A stretch of DNA of 64,000 bases, from contig CAWCIW010000001.1 of NCBI GenBank assembly GCA_963795825.1, positions 1,240,001-1,304,000 of the forward strand, in the 5' to 3' direction. A model generated the notes under the pieces. That model was not told the DNA's origin, ran no database searches, and worked only from the letters and a program-made list of their open reading frames with translations. The stretch comes from BOG-908 sp963795825. Its GTDB lineage: Bacteria; Pseudomonadota; Alphaproteobacteria; Acetobacterales; Acetobacteraceae. Each line of letters starts with the position of its first letter. Positions within the stretch are counted from its first letter, which is position 1. A program made the translations under genes and the position numbers. This document shows, in pieces, positions 36,162 through 44,726 of the stretch.

Positions 36162-37680
36162 GCTGCAGCCTAGGGGCAGCATGGCCGGGTGACGAATGCG
36201 CTGGTCCGGGCGGGCGCCGGATCGCCAAGTTGCCGTGCCGCACTTCAAGGTTCGGGTTCAGAAAGGGATCGTGCGCCAGTGCCGCGCCCCAGATCTGCCG
36301 CATGCGCGCGGCGGCGTCCGTGTGTCGGCGCGGCTGCGGCATGGCGTTGTAGGTGAGCCGCGCATAGGGCGTCCAGACGCTGCGCAGGCCGCGCGCGGTG
36401 AGGCGCAGGCAGAGGTCCACATCGGCAAAGGGGGCGAGGGTAGGGTCCAGGCCGCCGGCATCGGCCAGCACGGCGCGCCGTATGGCCAGGCAGTCCAGCG
36501 ACACCGCGGAAACCGTGCGCGCCAGGCGGAACTGGCCGCGGTAGCCGGGATCGTCGGCATCCGACGCGGGGTGCAGCGTCTCGGCGATGCGGCGCGGGTG
36601 CAGGAAGAGGCCGGCCTGGGCGATGCGGCCGCCCGGGCGGTCGATCCGCCCGCCGGCCGCACCGATCTCCGGCCGCAGCGCCTGGCTGACGAGTTCGCGC
36701 AGCCAGCCCGGTTCGGCGGCACGCAGGCCCGGCGCGAGAAACACCAGTATGTCGCCGGTGGCCTCGGCTGCCGCGCGGACCTGTTCGGTGCGCGGATATG
36801 CGGGATCGGCCGGGGCGGTGCCTTCGGGCACCACCAGGCTGACAAGGGGTGGCGTGGCGGGAACCGGGTAGATGGCGCGCACCCATTGCGGCAGGCCAGG
36901 CGCCGGGGTTGCGACGGCGCCCGGTGGCAGATGCGCCTGCACCGCGGCTACGCCCGTGGCGCGGGATTGCGCAAGGAAGGTGGCGGAGAACGAGGCGGCG
37001 CGCTGGCGCCAGTGGTAGGCGATGACCGGGACGTGGACGGGCGTGGTGTGCCGGCTCGCCCGCAGCGCGAGCGCCCAGTCCTGGCTGCCGTCGAATTCCG
37101 GCTCGAGCGGGCCGATCTGGTCGAGCAGGCTTCGGCGGTATATCGCGAGGTGCCCGACCATGTTCTGGGCGGCCAGGAGGTCCGGGTTCCAGCCTGGTTT
37201 AAAGTAGGGGTTGGCGTGGCGGTCGCCGAGAAGCTGGTCTTCGTCGGAGAAAAACAGGCCGGCATGCGTGTGGGCATCGGCGGCGTGGGCCAGGGTAGCG
37301 AGGGCGTGCGGGGGCAGGGTGTCGTCGTGATCGACGAAGCCGATCAGGGGGGCGGTGGCCAGGGCGATCGCGGCGTTCGTGGCGCCGGCGATGCCCGCGC
37401 GGGTGGCCAGGCGGACAGTCTGGATCCGCGGGTCGTCGGGGATCAGGGGAGGGGTGTCGGAGGCGTCGTCGGCGATGCAGAGCTGCCAGGCGGCGGTGGT
37501 TTGCGCGCGGATTGAAGCGATGCAGGCGGCGAGCAAGGCGGGCGGTGTGTTGTGCACCGGGAGGACGAGGCTGATGCGCGTGCCGGCAGCGGGCGCTGCG
37601 AGGGTGGTCGCGCGGTAGGCGCGGCTGATACGGGATTCAGGCCGCTGGCGCCGGGCCAGCCATCTTGTGAGGTGCAACAT
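36100..37680 (-). CDS. Family 2 glycosyltransferase
   Basis: This ~526-residue protein has an N-terminal GT-A domain: RISLVLPVHNTPPALLAACI, CIADDASDTPPLIPDDPRIQ, GIAGATNAAIALATAPLIGF, the metal motif VDHDDTLP and LFFSDEDQLLGDRHANPYFK, then GHLAIYRRSLLDQIGPLEPE and FDGSQDWALALRASRHTTPV. A second, partial GT2 domain (about 290-500) contains GDILVFLAPGLRAAEPGWLR and LDCLAIRRAVLADAGGLDPT. Such tandem GT2 proteins extend cell-surface polysaccharides such as rhamnan or O-antigen chains. The last ~35 residues are Pro/Gly-rich and overlap the next gene, suggesting a late frame error. It is transcribed from just downstream of rpsD. Confidence 0.85.
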   Translation of the reverse strand: MLHLTRWLARRQRPESRISRAYRATTLAAPAAGTRISLVLPVHNTPPALLAACIASIRAQTTAAWQLCIADDASDTPPLIPDDPRIQTVRLATRAGIAGATNAAIALATAPLIGFVDHDDTLPPHALATLAHAADAHTHAGLFFSDEDQLLGDRHANPYFKPGWNPDLLAAQNMVGHLAIYRRSLLDQIGPLEPEFDGSQDWALALRASRHTTPVHVPVIAYHWRQRAASFSATFLAQSRATGVAAVQAHLPPGAVATPAPGLPQWVRAIYPVPATPPLVSLVVPEGTAPADPAYPRTEQVRAAAEATGDILVFLAPGLRAAEPGWLRELVSQALRPEIGAAGGRIDRPGGRIAQAGLFLHPRRIAETLHPASDADDPGYRGQFRLARTVSAVSLDCLAIRRAVLADAGGLDPTLAPFADVDLCLRLTARGLRSVWTPYARLTYNAMPQPRRHTDAAARMRQIWGAALAHDPFLNPNLEVRHGNLAIRRPPGPAHSSPGHAAPRLQHGNDPADRPPGTPGGVPLDA

Positions 37681-37767
37681 CGGTGGGAATCTCGCGCCGC
37701 GCGGCCCCATCCTGCGACATATTCTGCCGCAGGACGGGGTGCAGGGGGAGGACCCCTGGCGTGGTCT

Positions 37768-38385
37768 TCAGCGCGAGTAGAACTCGACTACCAGGTTGGG
37801 CTCCATCGTCACCGGATACGGCACGTCCGTGAGCTTCGGCGCGCGGGCGAACCGGCCCTTCATGGCGCGGTGGTCGACTTCCAGATACTCCGGCACGTCG
37901 CGCTCGTTGCTCTGCGTCGCATCGAGCACCACGGCCATCTGCTTGGACTTCTCCTTCACCTCGATCAGGTCGCCGTCCTTCACCTGGAAGCTGGCGATGT
38001 TGACCTTGCGGCCATTGACCATAACGTGTCCGTGGTTGACGAACTGGCGGCTCGCGAACGGCGTGATGGCGAATTTCAGGCGGTAGATCACCGCGTCCAG
38101 CCGGCGCTCGAGCAGCTCGATCAGGTTCTCCGAGGTGTCGCCACGGCGGCGCACGGCCTCCTCGTAGTATTTGCGGAACTGCTTCTCGCCGATATTGCCG
38201 TAATAGCCCTTTAGGCGCTGCTTGGCCTTGAGCTGGATGTTAAAGTCGCTGGGCTTCGACTTGCGGCGCTGGCCGTGCTGGCCGGGGCCGTATTCCCGCT
38301 TGTTGATCGGGCTCTTGGCCCGGCCCCAGAGGTTAACGCCCAGGCGGCGGTCGATCTTGAACTTGCTTTCAGTCCGCTTGGTCAT
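37768..38385 (-). CDS. rpsD: 30S ribosomal protein S4
   Basis: This is an intact 205-residue S4: MTKRTESKFKIDRRLGVNLW, SPINKREYGPGQHGQRRKSK and the S4 RNA-binding domain LDAVIYRLKFAITPFASRQF, NHGHVMVNGRKVNIASFQVK, ending VTMEPNLVVEFYSR. S4 nucleates 16S rRNA assembly and in some bacteria autoregulates its operon. The zinc-free form is present: no Cys cluster is seen near the N-terminus. An AGGAG site precedes ATG 38385. It stands alone here, outside an alpha operon. Confidence 0.97.
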   Translation of the reverse strand: MTKRTESKFKIDRRLGVNLWGRAKSPINKREYGPGQHGQRRKSKPSDFNIQLKAKQRLKGYYGNIGEKQFRKYYEEAVRRRGDTSENLIELLERRLDAVIYRLKFAITPFASRQFVNHGHVMVNGRKVNIASFQVKDGDLIEVKEKSKQMAVVLDATQSNERDVPEYLEVDHRAMKGRFARAPKLTDVPYPVTMEPNLVVEFYSR

Positions 38386-38562
38386 GCGGCGTGCTCCTGC
38401 GCTTATGTGCCCCGCGAGTTATCCCGCTGATGGCTTGTTGCACCGGTAGGCCACGCGCAAACGCATGTGGCGGGAGCAGGCCCCGAAGGCCCGTCCACGT
38501 TCCCGGCAATCCGAAGTCGCGGTTACTAGGAGGAAGGCGGGCGCGCGTCAACGTTTGCCGGC

Positions 38563-38746
38563 GAAGGCAAGGCAAACAGTCCTTTTTTGAAAAAAAGGAC
38601 CAAAAAACTTTTGCTCCGTTCGCTGGGGCCACCGCGAGGGCCCTAGCACCACGGCCCAGCCTGTATCCAGCTTGGGCGCGACAGCACGTGACAAGAGTTT
38701 TTTGCTTCTTTTTTGCAAAAAAGAAGGCCTTGCTACCTTCCTTGCC
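38563..38746. repeat. Intergenic nested-palindrome element E16 (arms B/A)
   Basis: The left arm GTCCTTTTTTGAAAAAAAGGAC with CAAAAAACTTTTG and right arm GAGTTTTTTGC with TTCTTTTTTGCAAAAAAGAA enclose a core starting CTCCGTTCGCTGGGG. Arm types, loop sequences, core class and orientation are the same as E4, 26 kb away. It occupies the divergent gap between rpsD and the phosphate-transporter gene. Confidence 0.92.
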
Positions 38747-38885
38747 CGGCGAACGCACAAAGCTGCCGCCTCCCGACCTCAGCCGGCAGATCGGCGTCCC
38801 AGACCGACACGCAACTGTAACATGACCGTCCGGACATTAACGTGTTGAACGGCGCCACTGCGAACGCAACCAATGCGGAGGCCCG

Positions 38886-40289
38886 ATGCTCGTCCATTTC
38901 ATGCCATCTTCCGGTGTCGTCGTCGCCTTGCTGGTGGTGTGCTTCTTCCTGGTGCTCGCCTTCGAGGCCACCAACGGCTTCCACGACACGTCGAACGCGG
39001 TCGCCACCGTCATCTACACCAATGCGCTCAAGCCGATCCCCGCGGTGATCTGGTCCGGCCTGCTGAACTTCATCGGCGTGATGGTGGGCGGCATCGCGGT
39101 GGCTTACGCGCTGGTGGAGATCCTGCCGCCGGACGTGCTGACGCCGCCGGACGGGGCGCCGGCCTTGCCCATGCTGGTGTCGATCTTCGCCGCCGCCCTG
39201 TTCTGGAACGTGGCGACCTGGTGGTTCGGCATACCCAACAGCAGCAGCCATTGCATCATCGGCGCCCTGATCGGCGTGGCGCTGAGCGACGCGTTGCTGC
39301 ACGCGCGTGAGGTCAGCCAGGGCGTCGACTGGCACCAGATCGTGCGCGTGCTGGAGGCGCTGGCGATCTCGCCGATCCTCGGATTGGCCGGCGCTGGCGG
39401 GCTCTACTTCCTGTTGAAAAAGATCGTGCGGACCGGGCATCTGTTCGAGCCGCCGGAGGAGGGCAAACCGCCGGTCTGGTGGCTGCGCGGCCTGCTGATA
39501 CTGACCTGCACGAGCGTGAGCTTCGGCCACGGCACCAATGACGGCCAGAAGAGCATCGGCCTGATCATGCTCACGATCATCGGCCTGATGCCGGCCACCT
39601 ATGCACTGAATCCGGAAGTGCCCCAACAGCTCGCAGCCCTGAGCAGCCACGCCGGCGAGGCGATCCCGCTGATCCAGAAATACGGCGACGACATCAAGGA
39701 CAGCGCGGTGAAATCCGCGATGGCGCTGCAGGCGGCCGGCCCCGACCTAGGCGGCCAGGCGAAGCTGCCGACGGAAGGCCCCGGCGCCGCCGCGGCAAAG
39801 GCCACGCGCGCCCAGGTCCGCGGTGACGTCTATTCCGTGCTGAGCGAGCTGAAGCACACCGACGAGGCGGCCGCCGCGTCCAAGGAGGAGAAGGCGAAAG
39901 CCAAGTCGCTGATCAAGGAAATGGGCCCGCCGGTGCAGTATGCGCCGTACTGGGTGCGTATCCTGAGCGCGGTGTGCCTCGGCGCGGGCACCATGGTGGG
40001 CTACAAGCGCGTGGTGCGCACGCTCGGCGAGAAGCTGGGCAAAGAGCACATGACGCCGGGGCAGGGCGCCAGCGCGGAACTGGTGGGCTCGATCCTGATC
40101 GGCACGGCTGGGTTCACCGGGCTGCCGGTGAGTACCACGCATATCATCACCAGCGGCATTGCCGGCACGATGATCGCGGGCGGGCAGGGCGTGCAGCGCG
40201 CGATGCTGGTGCGGATCGGGTTGGCGTGGGTGTTTACGTTGCCGGTGACGATGTTGTTGTCGGGCGGGTTATTTTACCTGCTTGACTGA
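38886..40289 (+). CDS. pit: Inorganic phosphate transporter, PiT family
   Basis: This is an intact 467-residue PiT transporter with about ten helices in two inverted repeats. The duplicated signature occurs as AFEATNGFHDTSNAVATVIY and as SFGHGTNDGQKSIGLIMLTI, with further conserved NSSSHCIIGALIGVAL and GLPVSTTHIITSGIAGTMIA. A large soluble loop of ~130 residues (about 235-365), Ala/Lys-rich and partly coiled (EEKAKAKSLIKEMGPP), lies between the halves, as in PitA-like proteins. It couples phosphate or metal-phosphate uptake to protons. ATG 38886 has no strong ribosome site, but the family N-terminus begins there. Confidence 0.95.
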   Translation: MLVHFMPSSGVVVALLVVCFFLVLAFEATNGFHDTSNAVATVIYTNALKPIPAVIWSGLLNFIGVMVGGIAVAYALVEILPPDVLTPPDGAPALPMLVSIFAAALFWNVATWWFGIPNSSSHCIIGALIGVALSDALLHAREVSQGVDWHQIVRVLEALAISPILGLAGAGGLYFLLKKIVRTGHLFEPPEEGKPPVWWLRGLLILTCTSVSFGHGTNDGQKSIGLIMLTIIGLMPATYALNPEVPQQLAALSSHAGEAIPLIQKYGDDIKDSAVKSAMALQAAGPDLGGQAKLPTEGPGAAAAKATRAQVRGDVYSVLSELKHTDEAAAASKEEKAKAKSLIKEMGPPVQYAPYWVRILSAVCLGAGTMVGYKRVVRTLGEKLGKEHMTPGQGASAELVGSILIGTAGFTGLPVSTTHIITSGIAGTMIAGGQGVQRAMLVRIGLAWVFTLPVTMLLSGGLFYLLD

Positions 40290-40290
40290 G

Positions 40291-40477
40291 CAGGAAGGAA
40301 AGAAAGGACTTCTTTTCTGAAGAAAAGAAGCAAAAGACTTTGCTGTGACGCCTGCGTGCAGGCTCGCGCTTTTCTGCCGCCTGGGTGCTTGCACACGGTG
40401 CGCGGGCTTTCGTGCAGGCGGGGGAAGTAAAAGTTTTTTGCTTCTTTTTTTCAAAAAAGAAGGCCTTACTTCCTGCC
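40291..40477. repeat. Intergenic nested-palindrome element E17 (arms A'/A)
   Basis: The left arm TTCTTTTCTGAAGAAAAGAA with CAAAAGACTTTGC and right arm TAAAAGTTTTTTGC with TTCTTTTTTTCAAAAAAGAA enclose GACGCCTGCG...GTGCAGGCGG. It ends two bases before the ATG of the following gene (tandem, plus). Confidence 0.9.
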
Positions 40478-40478
40478 T

Positions 40479-40685
40479 ATGATCACCCGCAGCGACATCC
40501 TCTGGCTAGGCATCTCCTCCGGCGTAACCGGCGGCCTGGTCGGCGGCATGCTGCTCGGCATCGGCCTGGCCATGGTCATAGAACACTTCAACATCGGCCT
40601 GCTGCTGATCATTCCGGCCGCACCCGCCTCCAGCCTGATCGGCTGGCTGCTGTCCCGCCGCCTGGCGCGACAACTGGACACCTGA
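40479..40685 (+). CDS. 68-residue small membrane protein
   Basis: The ATG at 40479 immediately follows element E17. The product has two hydrophobic helices, ILWLGISSGVTGGLVGGMLL and IGLLLIIPAAPASSLIGWLL, with a basic C-terminus (SRRLARQLDT). The glycine-zipper-like first helix (GISSGVTGGLVGGMLLG) is reminiscent of small membrane-embedded or pore-like proteins. The function is unknown. Its TGA is directly followed, in the same reading frame, by the glycosyltransferase coding sequence, so the two are likely coupled. Confidence 0.7.
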   Translation: MITRSDILWLGISSGVTGGLVGGMLLGIGLAMVIEHFNIGLLLIIPAAPASSLIGWLLSRRLARQLDT

Positions 40686-40688
40686 GCA

Positions 40689-41696
40689 CTGCGCTGGGTC
40701 TTTGCGGTCGGGCGCGCCTGGCTGCCCGAAGGCGATCCGTTCGCGGCAGGGCTCGGCGGCACGGAACAGGCGGTGATTCACCTCACCGGCGCGCTTGCGG
40801 CGCGCGGGCATGCGGTTTGCGTAGTGGGCGGCGTGGCGGTGGCGCGCGACTTTGGCGGTGTGCGTTGGTTGCCGGCTGGGGACGCGGTGGCTGGCGATGT
40901 GTGCGTAGCGGTGAACGACGCACGGTTGCTGGCGGAGCACGGCGGTTTGCCGGTGGTGTGGTTTCATAACGAGGTGGGCGCCTGGCGCGAGCTGCGCAAA
41001 GGGCGGATGGCGGCGCTGTGGCGGCGCCGGCCGGTGGCGGTGTTCATCGGAACCGTGCAGGCGCGCGCGGCGGGGCGGCTGTTGCCGTTCCGGCGGCGGG
41101 TGGTGATCCCGTATGGGTTGCCGCCGGCGGTTCTGGCGGCGGCGCCTGGGGTGGGCGTGCCCGGGCCGGTCGCGGTGTTTACCAGCCAGGCGTATCGCGG
41201 CTTGCGCGAGGTGATTGCGATGTGGCGCGCCGAGGTGTCGCCGCGGATAGGGGGCGCGAGGCTGCTGGCTTACGTGGGTGTAGGGGATGTGGCCGCGTAT
41301 GCGGCGCTTGCAGCCGGGGATGCTTCGATCGCGGTGCGTGGCCGCGTGGGCAATGCGGCGATGCTGGATGTTTTGCGTGGCGCGCGGGTGTTGTTGGCGC
41401 CTGGCCATGTGTCCGAAACGTTTTGTCTGGCGGCCGCCGAGGCGGTGGCGATGGGGGTTCCCGTAGTGACGCTGGGGATCGGCAGCCTGCGGGAGCGGGT
41501 GGTGGATGGGCAGACGGGGTTCGTGTGTGCCGAGTGGGTAGAGATGGCCGCGCAAGTGCGGAAGGTGCTTGGCGATGATGTGGTTTGGCGACGGCTGCAC
41601 GATGGTGGCGTTGCGACGCGCATCGATCGTGACTGGACGCAGGTCGCGGAAAGCTGGGAACGCGAAATCGGAGCGTCTTTGTCGTCGAAACGCTAG
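40689..41696 (+). CDS. Family 4 glycosyltransferase (non-canonical start)
   Basis: The conserved N-terminus LPEGDPFAAGLGGTEQAVIH is coded from just after the preceding TGA (40685), but no ATG, GTG or TTG lies in frame until GTG 40773, which would remove the LGGTEQ motif. CTG 40689 is therefore proposed, or a sequence error hides the start. The ~335-residue GT-B protein has VVWFHNEVGAWRELRKGRMA, VIPYGLPPAVLAAAPGVG and the donor-site block GRVGNAAMLDVLRGARVLLA, PGHVSETFCLAAAEAVAMGV with the family E-x7-E spacing. It probably adds a sugar to a surface glycan; donor and acceptor are unknown. Confidence 0.8.
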   Translation: MRWVFAVGRAWLPEGDPFAAGLGGTEQAVIHLTGALAARGHAVCVVGGVAVARDFGGVRWLPAGDAVAGDVCVAVNDARLLAEHGGLPVVWFHNEVGAWRELRKGRMAALWRRRPVAVFIGTVQARAAGRLLPFRRRVVIPYGLPPAVLAAAPGVGVPGPVAVFTSQAYRGLREVIAMWRAEVSPRIGGARLLAYVGVGDVAAYAALAAGDASIAVRGRVGNAAMLDVLRGARVLLAPGHVSETFCLAAAEAVAMGVPVVTLGIGSLRERVVDGQTGFVCAEWVEMAAQVRKVLGDDVVWRRLHDGGVATRIDRDWTQVAESWEREIGASLSSKR

Positions 41697-41727
41697 CAGA
41701 CAGCGCGTAAATTGCCTCACCTGCAAC

Positions 41728-42141
41728 TTAGCTTGTTGGAATAGGCCTGTTCAAAAAGCATTTGCGGTGGCCAACGGCCCAGGTGACCTTGCCGAAACCT
41801 GATCCGAACGCGTGCCAGCCGCTCTGAAGTCGGCAGGCTGGGAGCGCTCCGCCCTGCCCCGTCAACACATCTGCTAGAGCAGCAAAGCCGCACGTCAGCT
41901 TTCCAACCTTGGGCGGGCTGGTTTGATACTTCCAGAGCCTGTAGTTCCGCCCCTCTACCCAGACGTATTCAGGCTGCTCGGCGGTTGTTTGCTCGAAATT
42001 TGCAACGCAGTTCAGGGCGCTTTGCACCAGATCGGCCTGCGCCAGACTTTCGGCTCGGCTTTCGGCGACGGTCTGACAGAACGCGACATTCGCGAGCACG
42101 ACGCTGATCCCGGACAGTAAAGCCGTTGACGGCTTAAACAT
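41728..42141 (-). CDS. Secreted hypothetical protein
   Basis: This 137-residue protein overlaps the 3' end of trmJ by eight bases and begins MFKPSTALLSGISVVLANVA, a plausible signal peptide. The mature part has four cysteines (LNCVANFE, GKLTCGFAA, LPACRLQSG, HRKCFLNRP), which may form disulfides, and an aromatic-rich centre (PEYVWVEGRNYRLWKYQTSP). No family is recognised. Base composition appears less GC-rich than the flanking genes, so acquisition by transfer is possible. Confidence 0.6.
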   Translation of the reverse strand: MFKPSTALLSGISVVLANVAFCQTVAESRAESLAQADLVQSALNCVANFEQTTAEQPEYVWVEGRNYRLWKYQTSPPKVGKLTCGFAALADVLTGQGGALPACRLQSGWHAFGSGFGKVTWAVGHRKCFLNRPIPTS

Positions 42142-42934
42142 CGCTCGAATCCGTCTCCAACCGCCCCCGCTGCCGCCGCCCGATCGCCAGCTCCGTCACC
42201 ATCCCGAATAACGTACGCAATTCCTGCTGCGTTACCTCGCCACGCTGGAACAAATGCCGGATATTGCGCACCATGCCCGGCCGCTTCGGCGCGTTGCGCA
42301 AAAACCCGCAAGCATCAAGCTGGTCGATCAGATGCGTGAGGAAATGCTCCAACTCGCCTTTGGTGGCCACGGACGTCTCATTCGTCATCAGCGCGCGCGG
42401 CGGCGTATCATCCACGGTCTGCCACCACTCATAGGCCATCACCATCACCGCCTGCGCCAGGTTGAGCGACGTGAAAACAGGGTTCATCGGATAGCGTATC
42501 AGCGCGTCACACTGCGCCATGTCGTCATTATCCAGCCCCGCGCGCTCCGGCCCGAACAGCAGGCCGCAGCGCAGCGGCCGGTTGCAGATCTCGCGCAGTT
42601 CCGCGGCCGCGCCGCGCGCGGTCAGCACGGGTTTCACGATATGGCGCGGCCGCGGGCAGGTGGCGAATACGTGGTGCAGGTCGGCCACCGCATCGGCCAC
42701 CGTGTCGTGCAGCGTGAGCTGTTCGAGCAGGCGCTGCGCACCGGACGCATTGCGCCAGGCGGCTTCCTGCGGCCAGCCGTCGCGCGGGGCCACGAGGCGC
42801 AGGTGGAACAATCCGCCATTCGCCATGGCGCGCGCGACCGCGCCTATGTTGTCGGCCAGTTGCGGGCGCACCAGGATTACGACGGGGGAGTTGCCGATCG
42901 GGTGCAGGTCGGCGCCGTTGTCCTTGCCGGTCAT
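42134..42934 (-). CDS. trmJ: tRNA (cytidine/uridine-2'-O-)-methyltransferase TrmJ-like
   Basis: This is a 266-residue SpoU-class (SPOUT, trefoil-knot) methyltransferase. Motif 1 is VVILVRPQLADNIGAVARAM; motifs 2/3 are CGLLFGPERAGLDNDDMAQC and RYPMNPVFTSLNLAQAVMVM, where the conserved N-x-S/A-L-N-L-A-x-A-V-x3 binds S-adenosylmethionine. The C-terminal helical extension (LEHFLTHLIDQLDACGFL ... NIRHLFQRGEVTQQELRTLF) is characteristic of TrmJ, which methylates nucleotide 32 of the anticodon loop. ATG 42934 (MTGKDNGADL) is chosen over a start closer to element E18. Confidence 0.92.
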   Translation of the reverse strand: MTGKDNGADLHPIGNSPVVILVRPQLADNIGAVARAMANGGLFHLRLVAPRDGWPQEAAWRNASGAQRLLEQLTLHDTVADAVADLHHVFATCPRPRHIVKPVLTARGAAAELREICNRPLRCGLLFGPERAGLDNDDMAQCDALIRYPMNPVFTSLNLAQAVMVMAYEWWQTVDDTPPRALMTNETSVATKGELEHFLTHLIDQLDACGFLRNAPKRPGMVRNIRHLFQRGEVTQQELRTLFGMVTELAIGRRQRGRLETDSSDV

Positions 42935-42938
42935 GGTG

Positions 42939-43127
42939 TAGTAAGCAAGCAAGCATTTCTTTTTTGAAAAAAAGAAACAAAAAACTTTTGCTCCGACGCC
43001 TGCACCGGGATCGGGTGCTGTTCTGCCAGTGTGTGCGTCTGCAGGACCGGAGTAATTCGTCGGGCAGGCGTCGGAGCAAAAGTTTTTTGCTTCTTTTTTG
43101 CAAAAAAGAAGGCCTTGCCTGCCTGCC
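42939..43127. repeat. Intergenic nested-palindrome element E18 (variant left arm / A)
   Basis: The left arm stem is a third variant, TTTCTTTTTTGAAAAAAAGAAA with CAAAAAACTTTTGC. The right arm is AGCAAAAGTTTTTTGC with TTCTTTTTTGCAAAAAAGAA. The core stem is CCGACGCCTGCACC...GGGCAGGCGTCGG. It separates trmJ from cysS (tandem, minus) and reaches the cysS stop. Confidence 0.92.
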
Positions 43128-44492
43128 TCACACGCGCCGCCACGTCGTCCCGTCAGGGCCGTCTTCCATCACAACATTCCGCTCCAGCCATTCCTGTCGG
43201 ATCGCATCCGCCCGGGCAAAATCCCTGGCTTTGCGTGCAGCCAAACGTTCCGCCACCGCCGCATTTATCTCGTCAGGCGTGCCGGCCAACGCGGCGACCT
43301 CGCCTGTTATCAAACGCCCGAAATGCGCGTCCGGGTCGCGTTGCAACAGCCCAAGCAGCGCACCCGACGCGTGCAACCCGGCCGCCGCCGCCGCATCGCC
43401 CGCGAGCGCCGCATCGGCAAGCGTGCGCAACACCGCCACCGCACCTGGCGTGTTCAGATCGTCGCACAACGCATCCATGAACGCCGGCGGCGCCACACCA
43501 CCCACGCCCGGCGGCGTACGCTCGAGCGCACGATAGAAACGATCCAGTTCCTGCCGGGCTTCAGCCATAGCCGCCTCGGTGAAATCCAGCACCGCCCGGT
43601 AATGCGTGCGCAGGATCAGCAGCCGGATCGCCTCGGCCGGCGCGCGGGCCAGAACGTCGCGCAAGGTGAAGAAATTGCCGAGGCTCTTCGACATCTTCTC
43701 GCCATCTACCTGCAACATGCCGTTATGCAGCCAGATGCGGGCGAAATGCGCGCCGGGAAATGCGCACAGGCTTTGCGCGCGCTCGTTCTCGTGGTGTGGA
43801 AACAGCAGGTCCGACCCGCCGCCGTGGATGTCGAAATCGCGGCCGAGATAACGCCACGCCATAGCGCTGCATTCGATATGCCAGCCAGGCCGCCCGCGCC
43901 CCCAAGGGCTCTCCCAGCCAGGCTGCTCCGGCGCCGAAGGCTTCCACAAAACGAAATCGCCCGCATTGCGCTTGTAAGGTGCGATCTCCACGCGCGCGCC
44001 GGCCAGCAGCTCGTCCGGCGCGCGGCCGGACAGCGTGCCATATGCGGGGAAACGCGGCACGTCGAACAACACGTGCCCTTCCGCCGCATAAGCGTGCCCT
44101 GACGCCAGAAGATTGCTGATAAGCTCAACCATCTCGGCGATATGCGCGGTGGCGCATGGCTCGATATCCGGCGGCAAATTGCCGATCGCCGCCATATCGG
44201 CGTGGTAATCCGCCGTGGTGCGCACGGTCAGCGCATCGATACCCTCACCGTTCTCCGCCGCGCGCGCGCTTATCTTGTCGTCCACGTCGGTGATGTTGCG
44301 CACGTAGGTCACGCGCGGATACAGCGCGCGCAGCAGGCGGGCCACCACGTCGAACACCACGGTGGAGCGCACGTTGCCGAGATGCGGCAGGTCGTACACG
44401 GTCGGGCCGCACACATACATGCGGACATGCGCGGGATCGGCGGGCGTGAACGGCACGCGGGCGCGGGTCTGGGTGTCGTGGAAAATTAGCAT
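43128..44492 (-). CDS. cysS: Cysteinyl-tRNA synthetase
   Basis: This is an intact 454-residue CysRS: MYVCGPTVYDLPHLGNVRST with the zinc Cys and HIGH-like HLGN, NITDVDDKISARAAENGEG, RPGWHIECSAMAWRYLG (zinc ligand Cys), DIHGGGSDLLFPHHENERAQ (zinc His and Glu), and the KMSKS loop in DGEKMSKSLGNFFTLRDVLA. The C-terminal anticodon-binding domain ends ARADAIRQEWLERNVVMEDG. ATG 44492 (MLIFHDTQTRARVPFTP) matches the family N-terminus. The elements on both sides leave no obvious operon partner. Confidence 0.97.
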   Translation of the reverse strand: MLIFHDTQTRARVPFTPADPAHVRMYVCGPTVYDLPHLGNVRSTVVFDVVARLLRALYPRVTYVRNITDVDDKISARAAENGEGIDALTVRTTADYHADMAAIGNLPPDIEPCATAHIAEMVELISNLLASGHAYAAEGHVLFDVPRFPAYGTLSGRAPDELLAGARVEIAPYKRNAGDFVLWKPSAPEQPGWESPWGRGRPGWHIECSAMAWRYLGRDFDIHGGGSDLLFPHHENERAQSLCAFPGAHFARIWLHNGMLQVDGEKMSKSLGNFFTLRDVLARAPAEAIRLLILRTHYRAVLDFTEAAMAEARQELDRFYRALERTPPGVGGVAPPAFMDALCDDLNTPGAVAVLRTLADAALAGDAAAAAGLHASGALLGLLQRDPDAHFGRLITGEVAALAGTPDEINAAVAERLAARKARDFARADAIRQEWLERNVVMEDGPDGTTWRRV

Positions 44493-44517
44493 GACGCGGC
44501 GTTTTGGGACGAACAAC

Positions 44518-44662
44518 GAGGCAAGGCAAGGAAGGCCTTCTTTTCTGAAGAAAAGAAGCAAAAGACTTTTGGTCCCTGTCGGGGAGTGCTGAAACGCCCG
44601 CCGACAGGGAGCAAAAGCTTTTTGGTTCTTTTTCTCGAAAAAGAACGCCTTGCTTGACTTCC
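44518..44662. repeat. Intergenic nested-palindrome element E19 (arm A' / variant right arm)
   Basis: The left arm is TTCTTTTCTGAAGAAAAGAA with CAAAAGACTTTTGG; the core CCCTGTCGGGGAGTGCTGAA is nearly the same as in E7. The right arm stem is a fourth variant, GTTCTTTTTCTCGAAAAAGAAC, in which both sides of the pair changed together. It sits in a divergent gap between cysS and the Nramp-like gene. Confidence 0.92.
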
Positions 44663-44726
44663 TGCGGCCCCCAGCCTACGCCCCAATTAAGAACCGTTCG
44701 CATCTCGATGCGCAGGAGCCACGCCA

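Noticed and set aside
40683..40685. Selenocysteine insertion at the TGA between the small membrane protein and the glycosyltransferase
   Set aside because: No recognisable SECIS-like hairpin follows, and neither family is known to contain selenocysteine; coupled initiation or an error is simpler.
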